The notes beneath the pieces are model-generated. The model saw only the letters and a list, made by a program, of their open reading frames with translations. It made no database searches and was not told the origin of the DNA. 64,000 nt of DNA from CAZLMW01 sp964560875 (GTDB taxonomy: Bacteria; Myxococcota_A; UBA9042), in assembly GCA_964560875.1 (NCBI GenBank), contig CAZLMW010000017.1, positions 23,613-87,612 on the forward strand. The letters are read 5' to 3'. A program made the translations under genes and the position numbers. This document shows, in pieces, positions 34,210-42,350 of this stretch (the first letter of the stretch is position 1; the number at the start of each line of letters is the position of its first letter).

Positions 34210-35349
34210 TTAATACTCTTGTAAGCGAATCCGCGCCACGACCTTTTCCACGACGTCGACGGTTTCTTCGATTTCGGCCGCCGATGTCTGCAGCCCCATG
34301 GAAAACCGGACGGCCTCGATCGCGCGCTCATCGCCCATTGCGGTCAACACGTGGGACGCCTCGACCGTTCCCGAAGCGCAAGCGGCGCCCGAAGAAACCG
34401 CGATCCCCTCGACATCGAGCGCGATCACGACCAGCTGGCCGGCGATGCCCTCGAACGACACGTTCAGGATGTGGCCCGTCTCTTCGCCGTGCGGGACAGC
34501 CGTGTTCAGCCGCGTCCCTTCGATGCGCTCCATGAGGCCGTCGCGGAGCATGTTGCGCAGCTCGCGCTGGCGGGCCATGTCTTCGATTCGGCGCGGGATC
34601 TCGGCCATCGCGGCGCCGAATGAGACGATCCCGGCGATGTTCTCGGTGCCACCCCGCAGCCCGTCTTCCTGGTGACCGGAGATGATCGCCGACAAGGCCG
34701 TGCCATAACGAACGTAGAGCGCGCCGACTCCGGGCAACGCGCCGGCCTTGTGTCCGGAGATGCTCAGCAAATCGACGTCCCAAGCCTGCACATCGATCGG
34801 CAGGCGCCCGAGAGCCTGGGTCGCGTCGCAATGAAAGACCGCACCCGCGGCGCGCGCACAGCCGGCGAGCTTGTCGACCGGGAACACGACCCCGGTCTCG
34901 TTGTTGACGACCATCGCCGACACAAAGCCGCACCTGGCGCCGATCAGCTCGGCAAAAGCGGCGCGATCGAGTCGTCCCTTGCCGTCCACCGGGCATAAAT
35001 CGACGTGCCAATCGCGCAGTGACCTGGCGGCGAGGAGGTTGGATGGATGCTCGACCGCGGTTGTCACGGCTCGATGATGGGGCGTGGCGCGCGTGGCACC
35101 GCTCCAGGCGAGGGCGTTGGCCTCTGTCGCGCCGCTCGTGAACACGATTTCGGAGGGCTCGGCGCCGATCGCCGCGGCGACCTCATCGCGGGCCGTTTCC
35201 ACGCGCTCGCGCGCCTCCTGGCCATGGCGGTGGATGGACGACGGGTTGCCCGGTCCTGCGAAGAGCAGCTCTTCGACGGCGGCCTGGGCGACGACCGACA
35301 GCGGCGCGCTGGCGCTGTAATCGAGGTAGATGTCGCGATCGGATGGCAT
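34210..35349 (-). CDS. Cysteine desulfurase (NifS/IscS family)
   Basis: PLP enzyme that removes sulfur from cysteine as an enzyme-bound persulfide. The PLP lysine is Lys201 (SGHKAGALPGVG) and the active Cys is Cys324 (SSGAACASGT). The ATG chosen has GAGG 7 bases upstream; a start 14 codons earlier is less likely. At 379 residues it fits the NifS/IscS group. It is directly upstream of mnmA, so tRNA thiolation is its most likely job, with general Fe-S assembly as an added role. No iscU or iscR is adjacent. Confidence 0.92.
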   Translation of the reverse strand: MPSDRDIYLDYSASAPLSVVAQAAVEELLFAGPGNPSSIHRHGQEARERVETARDEVAAAIGAEPSEIVFTSGATEANALAWSGATRATPHHRAVTTAVEHPSNLLAARSLRDWHVDLCPVDGKGRLDRAAFAELIGARCGFVSAMVVNNETGVVFPVDKLAGCARAAGAVFHCDATQALGRLPIDVQAWDVDLLSISGHKAGALPGVGALYVRYGTALSAIISGHQEDGLRGGTENIAGIVSFGAAMAEIPRRIEDMARQRELRNMLRDGLMERIEGTRLNTAVPHGEETGHILNVSFEGIAGQLVVIALDVEGIAVSSGAACASGTVEASHVLTAMGDERAIEAVRFSMGLQTSAAEIEETVDVVEKVVARIRLQEY

Positions 35350-35424
35350 TTGTCGCCTCGGCGCTCGTTTGACGAAAGGCCGCAGGTGCACTCAAATGCC
35401 GGCCCGCTTGTCCGGAGTCAACTC

Positions 35425-37401
35425 ATGAACTTGCCGCGCATGTTGTCCGCTGCCGTCCGTGCCCCTGTTGCATGCGCTGCTTTGGCCGTTTTTGCCGTCT
35501 GCGCATTCGGCGCGACAAACGCATTTGCCGATCGTGGCCCGACCTTGCTCGACGAGGAGATGGGCGAGACGACCCCAGCAAGCGACATGCCCACCGCTAC
35601 GACTCCCACGGCGTCCGCTGGCCCGGTCACAAAACCGACCATCAAAGCGCCAACGATCACCGCGCCGGCCACGAAGAAGTTCCCGTGGGTCGAAATCCAC
35701 GGCTATTACCGGTTTCGGCCGGACCTGATCAGCAACGGACACCTTGGCCTCGCGGTCGAGAGTGAAAAAGCGCAGTTCACCCCCGTCACCAGCAGCTCGA
35801 TCATGCCGCCGCTGTCGCAATGGCCGCAGAACAACGGCGCCGCCAACTCGTTTTCGGACAAAGTCGGCACCGCGCGCGACGAAGACACGGTCGCGGGCGC
35901 CAACATGCGCCTTCGCCTCACCCCGACGATCCACGTCAGCAAGAACGTGCGGATGCGCCTGACTGTCGACGCGCTCGACAACTACGTGATGGGCAGCAAC
36001 CCCGATTACGCGGGCGCCCTCAAGCGTCCCGATGTGCCGATGGCCGCGTTCGCGATGACGTCGCAGCCCGGCGCCTTGGCCGTCAAAGAGGCATACGGTG
36101 AGTGGAAGACGCTCTTTGGCGTGCTCCGACTCGGCCGGCAATCGAGTCACTGGGGCCTCGGCATCCTCGCAAACGGCGGACAAGGCTCTACCTGGGATGG
36201 CGCGCGGCCCATCGATCACTACTACGGAGGCGGCTTGCGCCCCGCGCAGGGCTATGGCTACGACGCCGACTTCGGCAACTGGGCCGACCGGGCCGCGTTC
36301 GTCACAAAGATCCCCGGCCTGCCGTTCTACTCGGCGTTTTTCTACGACTACATCTCCGAAGGCAGCCTCGCCGTGGACCCGCTGCGCGTCGACGGCGTGC
36401 CCAACGATCTCGACGACGGCGACGACGTCAACCAGTTCGGTTTCGCGTTCTTCTCCAAGCCCCTCACACCCGCCGAGCAGGCCGACCGGCGCAAGATACT
36501 CGTCGACGACCACGGCAGCAGCTTCGATTGGGGCCTGTACGGCATCTACCGCACGCAGAAGTACGACGTCGTCTACAATGGCAAGGAGAAGGGCAAGGAC
36601 ACGCCCGCGTCCCACAACACCAACGACACCGGCAAGCTCTCCCTCTTCCCGCGCGAGGCCTGGGCAGCCGCCGGCGATCTCTGGTTGCGCTACGAAAACC
36701 GCCTCTCGTTCGACCAGCGCCTCGTCATCGAGTTCGAGTTCGCGTCGATCGTCGGCCGCATCGAGGACGCGTCGCCGGTGCCGGATAAGGGCAAGGAGAA
36801 GCCCAAGGACATCCTGATGTACGGCGCGGCGCTCAAGGCCGCCTACCAGGACGAAGGCCTCGGCATCTACCTCGACGCCGGCTACGCGAGCGGGGACGAC
36901 ACCCGCTGCTTTGGCGTCTACCCGGGCTCGATGCGCACCGGCAACTGCTCGATCGACACCGCCGACGGCCAGCCCAACGAGAAGATCACCGGCTTCAAGT
37001 TCCACAAGAACTACCGGGTCGACACGCTGCTCTTCCGCGACGTGATCGGCGCCGTGACCAACGCCATCTACGTCAAGCCGACCGTGAGCATCAACGCGCA
37101 CCCGTTCTACGCGCTCGGCGACCAGCTCGGCCTCGATGTGAGCGTCATGCACGCCGTGGCCGTCATGAACTCAGGGACGCCGGGCAATGGCGGCACCCTC
37201 GGAACCGAGATGGCGGCGACCGGCTTCGTCGGTCAGAAGGGCCTGTTCCTCGCGTCGGTTACGTTCGCTTACCTTGTGCCCGGCGACGCGTTCAACGTGC
37301 TTGGTCCCAAGGCCAAAGAGGACCGTTGGCTCGGCGCGCTCAAGTCGGCCGAGGCGGAAAACGCGTGGCGCCTGCTGACACGCCTCGTCCTGATGTTCTG
37401 A
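35425..37401 (+). CDS. Predicted outer-membrane beta-barrel protein
   Basis: 658 residues. GGAG lies 6 bases before the ATG. A signal peptide ends near residue 35 (ATNAFA), followed by a Thr/Pro/Ala-rich segment. The rest is dominated by alternating polar/hydrophobic strands rich in Tyr and Trp with turns of Gly/Asp, and the chain ends in a C-terminal Phe (RLVLMF), as expected for a barrel inserted by BamA. I do not see a recognised enzyme motif. It may belong to a lineage-specific myxobacterial family; a transport or surface role is inference. Confidence 0.7.
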   Translation: MNLPRMLSAAVRAPVACAALAVFAVCAFGATNAFADRGPTLLDEEMGETTPASDMPTATTPTASAGPVTKPTIKAPTITAPATKKFPWVEIHGYYRFRPDLISNGHLGLAVESEKAQFTPVTSSSIMPPLSQWPQNNGAANSFSDKVGTARDEDTVAGANMRLRLTPTIHVSKNVRMRLTVDALDNYVMGSNPDYAGALKRPDVPMAAFAMTSQPGALAVKEAYGEWKTLFGVLRLGRQSSHWGLGILANGGQGSTWDGARPIDHYYGGGLRPAQGYGYDADFGNWADRAAFVTKIPGLPFYSAFFYDYISEGSLAVDPLRVDGVPNDLDDGDDVNQFGFAFFSKPLTPAEQADRRKILVDDHGSSFDWGLYGIYRTQKYDVVYNGKEKGKDTPASHNTNDTGKLSLFPREAWAAAGDLWLRYENRLSFDQRLVIEFEFASIVGRIEDASPVPDKGKEKPKDILMYGAALKAAYQDEGLGIYLDAGYASGDDTRCFGVYPGSMRTGNCSIDTADGQPNEKITGFKFHKNYRVDTLLFRDVIGAVTNAIYVKPTVSINAHPFYALGDQLGLDVSVMHAVAVMNSGTPGNGGTLGTEMAATGFVGQKGLFLASVTFAYLVPGDAFNVLGPKAKEDRWLGALKSAEAENAWRLLTRLVLMF

Positions 37402-37445
37402 TCGTCCTGATGTTCGGATAGACCGCCCGCCACGGAGCTCGACGC

Positions 37446-38732
37446 ATGAACCATTTCGAGCTGAAGGACGGCGTCTTGCACGCCGAGGGCGTGTCCATCG
37501 AGCGCATCGCCGAAGAAGTCGGCACACCCGTCTACATCTATTCGCGCGCGACGCTCGTCCGCCATTTCCGCGTCATGCAGCGCGCGTTTTCCGACATCGA
37601 CCACACCATCTGTTACGCGGTCAAAGCCAACAGCAACATCGCCGTGCTGCAGCTGCTAGCGAAACTGGGTTCGGGCTTCGACATCGTCTCGGACGGCGAG
37701 CTGCGGCGTGTGCTGTTCGCAGGCGGAGACCCCAAGAAGGTCGTCTTCTCCGGGGTCGGCAAGACGCGCGAAGAGGTCAAATCGGCGCTCAAGGCCGGCA
37801 TCCTCTGCATCAACATCGAGTCGGCGTTTGAAATCGACCTCGTCGAGGCGGTCGCGGCGAAGATGGGCCTCGTGGCGCCGGTCAGCCTGCGCGTCAATCC
37901 CGATGTCGACGCCAAGACCCACGAATACATCGCCACGGGGCTGTCCAGTAACAAGTTCGGCGTGCCGATGGCCGACGCGCTCGAACTCTACCGCCGGATT
38001 CACGCGTCGCCGCACATGGACGCGTTCGGTGTCGATTGCCATATCGGCTCGCAGATCACCGAGGTCGACCCGCTGATCGAAGCCATGGACCGCATGCTCG
38101 GCCTGGTGGACCAGCTGCGCGCCGATGGTATGGACATCCACCATCTCGATATGGGCGGCGGGCTCGGCATCCGCTACCGCGACGAGACCCCGTTGACCCC
38201 CAAGGCCCTCGGCGAAGCCTACGCGGCCCGCCTCAAGCCGCGTGGATTGCGACTCGTGGTCGAACCAGGCCGCGTCATTTGCGGCAACGCGGGCGTCCTC
38301 GTGATGCGTGTGCTGGGCGACAAGACCAACGGCGACAAGCGATTCTGTGTGGTCGACGCCGCGATGAACGACAACATCCGGCCCTCGCTCTACAAGGCCT
38401 ACCAGGGCATCGACGCCGTCAAACCGCGCCCCGGCCACACGGTCACCGTCGACATCGTCGGCCCCGTGTGTGAGAGCGGCGATTTCTTCGCCAGGGATCG
38501 CGAGGTGTCACCGTTCGAGGCCGGGGATCTGGTCGCGATGCGCAGCTGCGGGGCCTACGGGTTCACCATGGCGAGCAACTACAACAGCCGTCCCCGTCCC
38601 GCCGAAGTGATGGTGCACGGCGACTGCTACACGGTGATCCGGCGGCGCGAATCGGCGGCCGATCTATTCGCGCTCGAACAGCGCCTCGATGATGACTGGT
38701 CCGGCCTGCGGGCCGATGACGCCGCGGTCTGA
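37446..38732 (+). CDS. lysA: Diaminopimelate decarboxylase
   Basis: PLP-dependent fold III decarboxylase that makes L-lysine from meso-diaminopimelate. Lys60 binds PLP (CYAVKANSN); HIGSQIT, the glycine-rich GGGLGIRY and EPGRVICGNAG complete the cofactor site; the active-site Cys is in GPVCESGDFF. At 428 residues it is full length. It lies 44 bases after the outer-membrane protein gene on the same strand. Confidence 0.96.
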   Translation: MNHFELKDGVLHAEGVSIERIAEEVGTPVYIYSRATLVRHFRVMQRAFSDIDHTICYAVKANSNIAVLQLLAKLGSGFDIVSDGELRRVLFAGGDPKKVVFSGVGKTREEVKSALKAGILCINIESAFEIDLVEAVAAKMGLVAPVSLRVNPDVDAKTHEYIATGLSSNKFGVPMADALELYRRIHASPHMDAFGVDCHIGSQITEVDPLIEAMDRMLGLVDQLRADGMDIHHLDMGGGLGIRYRDETPLTPKALGEAYAARLKPRGLRLVVEPGRVICGNAGVLVMRVLGDKTNGDKRFCVVDAAMNDNIRPSLYKAYQGIDAVKPRPGHTVTVDIVGPVCESGDFFARDREVSPFEAGDLVAMRSCGAYGFTMASNYNSRPRPAEVMVHGDCYTVIRRRESAADLFALEQRLDDDWSGLRADDAAV

Positions 38733-38810
38733 GATTTCACAAAATCCGGCGAGATTCTACGTTCAACGGCCGATCGATCCGGGCCCAACCCGGCGGTTCG
38801 TGCACGATAA

Positions 38811-38851
38811 ACCACGCATTCTCCGTACAAACTGCGCATCGAATGCGTGGT
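38811..38851. promoter_or_regulatory. 10-bp inverted repeat upstream of pilus promoter
   Basis: ACCACGCATT (38811-38820) and AATGCGTGGT (38842-38851) are perfect complements 21 bases apart. It could be an activator site for the sigma-54 promoter or a hairpin at the end of lysA; no T-run follows, so termination is less likely. Confidence 0.5.
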
Positions 38852-38885
38852 AATTATGGCCTGCATCGACAAACCGTCCATAATT
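38852..38885. promoter_or_regulatory. 8-bp inverted repeat, candidate activator-binding site
   Basis: AATTATGG (38852-38859) and CCATAATT (38878-38885), immediately next to the first inverted repeat. Relative to the predicted start of transcription it spans about -84 to -51, in the range where NtrC/PilR-type enhancer proteins bind. Confidence 0.5.
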
Positions 38886-38909
38886 CAGCTAGTTGGGAGC
38901 GAGTCGCGA

Positions 38910-38925
38910 TGGCACGGCCCTTGCT
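38910..38925 (+). promoter_or_regulatory. Sigma-54 promoter of the minor pilin operon
   Basis: TGGCACGGCCCTTGCT matches the consensus TGGCACG-N4-TTGCW at every position. The GG and GC dinucleotides put transcription start near 38936, only 13 bases before the ATG of the first pilin gene and just before its GGAG ribosome site. Confidence 0.85.
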
Positions 38926-38948
38926 CACTATCCCCCTGGAGTTTCCGG

Positions 38949-39578
38949 ATGCCAACGCCACCTGCCACGAATCGATCTGAACTCGGCACGACCCTCATGG
39001 AGCTCATGATGGGCCTGGTCGTGCTCATGGTCGTGATGATGATCGCCATGCCGCTTACGTCGTCGTTGTTGCGTGAACTGAACCTCCGGTCCGCGGCCGA
39101 AGACCTCGTCTATGCCGCCGAGCTCGCCCGCAGCCGTGCCCGCAGCAATCGGCGCGCGTACGGCCTCTTCGTGGGCACCGGCGGGCTGGTCGATGACAAG
39201 CTGATCGGGACCGTGTTGCAGGGCACAAGTACGGCGTGCTCTTCGGTACCGGCCGGCAAGCAAGTCCACGACTTCGACTACTCCAAGAACAACAAGTTCG
39301 GCCGCCCCGAGGTGCTCATCGCCAAGAAGGCCCCCGGCGACTTCCAAAACGCCAACGTCTTCATCTGCTTCAAGCCCGACGGACGGGTGCTCAACGGCCT
39401 CTCCGCCATGCCCTTGTCGCCCCCCAGCGGGTCTACCTTCGCGGCGGGAGAGGCCTTCTTCGAGCTCGTCCGCGTCTCCGACCAGGGCGCCAAGATCGGC
39501 AACCGCCTGCAGGTTCAGATCACCTACAGCGGCAACGCGCGCATCACGCACGGCTACAACCTCAACGACCTGAAATAG
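38949..39578 (+). CDS. Minor pseudopilin, FimT/GspH-like
   Basis: First gene of the pilus operon, 209 residues. The ATG follows GGAG by 7 bases. The type III signal has a Gly just before TTLMELMMGLVVLMVVMM, with the Glu at position +5 of the mature protein; the rest is a GspH/FimT-type beta-rich head with a helical spine. In known systems these minor pilins prime pilus assembly together with PilV, PilW, PilX and PilY1. An in-frame extension upstream runs through the promoter and is not used. Confidence 0.85.
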   Translation: MPTPPATNRSELGTTLMELMMGLVVLMVVMMIAMPLTSSLLRELNLRSAAEDLVYAAELARSRARSNRRAYGLFVGTGGLVDDKLIGTVLQGTSTACSSVPAGKQVHDFDYSKNNKFGRPEVLIAKKAPGDFQNANVFICFKPDGRVLNGLSAMPLSPPSGSTFAAGEAFFELVRVSDQGAKIGNRLQVQITYSGNARITHGYNLNDLK

Positions 39579-39584
39579 CGACAG

Positions 39585-40256
39585 ATGAAACCCGACGTCC
39601 CCACGACTGCCTTGGCGAAGATGCGCTCCCGGATCGCAGGATTTACGACGTTTTGGCGACGAAGCCGGTCTCACAGCCCAGATTCTCGGGGTTTTTCGCT
39701 GATCGAGCTGCTCTTGTCCGCAGCGATCGCGACGACGGGCATGTACGCGAGCTTGTCGCTGTGTTTGTCGGCCCTCAAAGGCAATACGGAGATGCGCGAC
39801 TCCGCGATCGCGCTGACCTACGCCGAACACCTGCTGAGCACCATCCAGGGTGAGTCGGTGATGTGGCAAACGAAGACCGACAGCGTTCCCGGCCGATTCC
39901 TGCGCCACCTGCCCGTGCCCGCCGCGACCGGCCAATCGACCGGGTGGAAAGTGCTGCAGATGAACCCGTTCGCCACCGACAAGCGGGTCGGCGACATGGG
40001 CGACGACTCGCACTTGTACGACGCCGGGATGCTCTTTGCGCTGCCCAGCGAGCAACGGCCGCGCTACTGCACGCAGTACCGGCTTACATGGGTCACGCCG
40101 GACCTTTTCCGGGCCGAGGTTCGAGTCGGATGGTCGCGCCCGCACGTGCCCGTCGATAAATACCGGGCCTGCCCAACCGCGATGTTCGATGACATCGGCA
40201 ACGTCGTGTCCGTGTCGATGCCAGCGATGGTGATGAAGAATGTCTACGCGCAATAA
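39585..40256 (+). CDS. Minor pilin, PilV-like
   Basis: 223 residues. A long basic leader of about 35 residues precedes the prepilin cleavage site RG/FSLIELLLSAAIATTGMY, with Glu at +5. The C-terminal head has no recognised motif. It begins 6 bases after the previous stop and overlaps the next gene by 17 bases, so it is translated as part of the operon. Confidence 0.8.
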   Translation: MKPDVPTTALAKMRSRIAGFTTFWRRSRSHSPDSRGFSLIELLLSAAIATTGMYASLSLCLSALKGNTEMRDSAIALTYAEHLLSTIQGESVMWQTKTDSVPGRFLRHLPVPAATGQSTGWKVLQMNPFATDKRVGDMGDDSHLYDAGMLFALPSEQRPRYCTQYRLTWVTPDLFRAEVRVGWSRPHVPVDKYRACPTAMFDDIGNVVSVSMPAMVMKNVYAQ

Positions 40257-41421
40257 GGCGACGCCGCCGGTGCACCGCGTTGTCGCGGCGGGAAACCCGT
40301 CCGAGCGCGGCTTCAACATGATCGAGCTGGCCATGGCGATGGGGATTGCGTCCGTCGTGTTCATGTCGATCACGGCGCTCTATGCGTACCAGGCCCAGTC
40401 GCTGCAGACGCAGGCGTCCTTGCAGTCGATGCACCGAGAGGTTCGCTTTGCGATCGACCACCTGCGGCGTGACATGGTGTCGCTGGGCAGCAACTCGACG
40501 CCCAACAGCGGGATCGACGACCTGGTCTGCCCGAAACCGGCGGTGACGCTGCGCTCGGTCGGGCTCGAGCTCGGCGACGGCTACGTCTACAACCCCTCGC
40601 TGAACCCCAACATGCAGTCGGTGTCGATCACCTTGTTTGGCAGCCTCGATATCCGCACGCGCTACCGGATCGACTCGATCGCGGGCAGCAAGGTGACGCT
40701 GCAGGCGACCGGCTTGCCGGCGACCGAAGACGAGTGGAAGCAGATCTTCACCAGCGATCGCTACTTGCGGGTGTCGACGGCGGAAGGCAAGTCGTTCTAC
40801 TACCCGATCGTCGCGACGTCGTTTGGAGACAGGTCGGTCACGCTTTCGTCGGCGCCACCGCGGATCAGCGGCTCGCAGCGGTGCGGCTACCTCGGAACTG
40901 GCTACGGGATGTGGGCCGATGTGCAGGGCTTCATCCGCTACCGCGTGATCGCCGACAAGCGCCCGGGAGCGCCGACAGACGGCAGCGGCCAGGCGCAGCG
41001 CGGGTTGCTTGTTCGCGAACGACTGGCGACCGACGGCGCGACCCTGGTTTCCCAGATCGCCATCGCGGAGAACACCGTTGAGCTGGCGATCACGGACGCG
41101 GCGTTCGACCTCGACGCGCAGTCGGCCACGATCAACTTCAAGATCTACCCGGTGCAAGACCATCCTGAGCTGCTGCAGAAAGGCGGCGGAGGTCTGCTTG
41201 GTTCGAGCCCGTCGGCGCGGCCCGAGGCGCTTCGGTTCATGAGCGTGCGGCTGTCCGTCCGCGCTGAAGTGTCCGATCGCGACCTCACGCATACGCCGCG
41301 GTCGCAGGTGAATGGACCGATCTTGACGTACAAGCTCGAAAAAGACCGACCGACGACGTGCCGTGTGATCACGATGGGCACGCGCGTCTACATGCCGACG
41401 ATGGTGGCGAGGAACCTGTGA
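40240..41421 (+). CDS. Minor pilin, PilW-like
   Basis: 393 residues. The prepilin site is RG/FNMIELAMAMGIASVVFM after a leader of about 24 residues. The following segment (QSMHREVRFAIDHLRRDMVSLG) is characteristic of PilW, and the large head domain is typical of this family. Its stop shares a base with the start of the next gene. Confidence 0.83.
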   Translation: MSTRNKATPPVHRVVAAGNPSERGFNMIELAMAMGIASVVFMSITALYAYQAQSLQTQASLQSMHREVRFAIDHLRRDMVSLGSNSTPNSGIDDLVCPKPAVTLRSVGLELGDGYVYNPSLNPNMQSVSITLFGSLDIRTRYRIDSIAGSKVTLQATGLPATEDEWKQIFTSDRYLRVSTAEGKSFYYPIVATSFGDRSVTLSSAPPRISGSQRCGYLGTGYGMWADVQGFIRYRVIADKRPGAPTDGSGQAQRGLLVRERLATDGATLVSQIAIAENTVELAITDAAFDLDAQSATINFKIYPVQDHPELLQKGGGGLLGSSPSARPEALRFMSVRLSVRAEVSDRDLTHTPRSQVNGPILTYKLEKDRPTTCRVITMGTRVYMPTMVARNL

Positions 41422-42032
41422 TGGCTGAGCACAAGTCACTGAAGTCCCGAGTCAGCGCGCGGTTGGAGCGGGACTGGCGCGACGTCAAGAAGCGCTGGGG
41501 CGCCGATCCGGACCGCCGGGGCATGGTGCTGATCATGACCATGACGATGGTGACGATCCTGACCGGCCTCGGGAGCGCCGCAGTTGTCCGGACGAGCGCC
41601 GACATTCGCGAAGGTGGTGCCTACCGCATCGAGCGCGCCGTGTTTCGGCTGTCCGAGTCCGGGACGATGGCTGCGGTCACCATGGCCGGCGAAATGCAAG
41701 CCCGGTTCGAGACGTACATCGCCAACCGCAGCAACAAGCTATCGATCACCGACACCGGCAAAGACCTGCTCGATCTCGGCGAAAAAGGCTCGTACGGCCG
41801 CGAGATCAAGGCGCTGGGCACGGCGCTGTACAACACGGAAGTCGCGCCACCGGAGCTGTCGACGGCCGTGCCCGGATATGACGCGTCCAAGTACTGCTTC
41901 CGGACCTTCCAGCTCGTGACCAAGGCGCACTTTGGCGACAGCACGTCGACCGCCCAGCGTGACATCGCCAAGATCGGTGAGGCAGGGCTGCAGGCATTCA
42001 TCACGGTCGGACCGACCCGCTGCGGGAATTGA
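41421..42032 (+). CDS. Minor pilin, PilX-like
   Basis: 203 residues starting at the ATG that overlaps the pilW-like stop (TGATG). After a basic leader the sequence DRRGMVLIMTMTMVTILTGLGSA matches the PilX_N pattern, in which the usual Glu at +5 is absent. Position between PilW and PilY1 supports the call. It was not extended upstream because that frame is antisense-like. Confidence 0.75.
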   Translation: MAEHKSLKSRVSARLERDWRDVKKRWGADPDRRGMVLIMTMTMVTILTGLGSAAVVRTSADIREGGAYRIERAVFRLSESGTMAAVTMAGEMQARFETYIANRSNKLSITDTGKDLLDLGEKGSYGREIKALGTALYNTEVAPPELSTAVPGYDASKYCFRTFQLVTKAHFGDSTSTAQRDIAKIGEAGLQAFITVGPTRCGN

Positions 42033-42350
42033 GCGATGGCGACACTGCGCAAAAAGACGCGACGGACGAGCCGCTTGATGACAGAAAAGCGGAGCGCGCA
42101 ACCACTGGATACAACTGTGAAACGGCTCGTTTCGGCGATGTTCCAACGCGGCGAGGCCTTGCCAGCGTCGCGTGGCGATGCGAGCCTTCGTGCAGAGGAA
42201 AGCCAGAACCGCGGCCCGGGCACAGGTCCCGCGCGGGTTCCTCGCCGGTCGCGGTGGCCGGGGCGAAGGTTGGTATTATTGGGGGATCGATACTGGTTTT
42301 CGTTTCACCACCGCGTTTATTCTGACGGCGTTGCTTGCAGCGCCGAGCCC
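42033..42350 (+). other. Long spacer or leader between pilX- and pilY1-like genes
   Basis: 318 bases. An open frame continues through it in phase with pilY1, but its translation is Arg-rich and featureless. It is unusually long for this tightly packed operon and GC-rich with several local inverted repeats, so it may hold a second promoter, a structured leader or an RNA. I looked for a cyclic-di-GMP riboswitch core and did not find a convincing one. Confidence 0.4.

Noticed and set aside
35392..37152. 586-codon minus-strand frame
   Set aside because: Antisense to the barrel protein with signal peptide and terminal Phe; composition is shadow-like.
42150..42300. Cyclic-di-GMP (GEMM) riboswitch before pilY1
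   Set aside because: A GAGGAAAGCC stretch looked suggestive, but the conserved core and receptor helices could not be matched.
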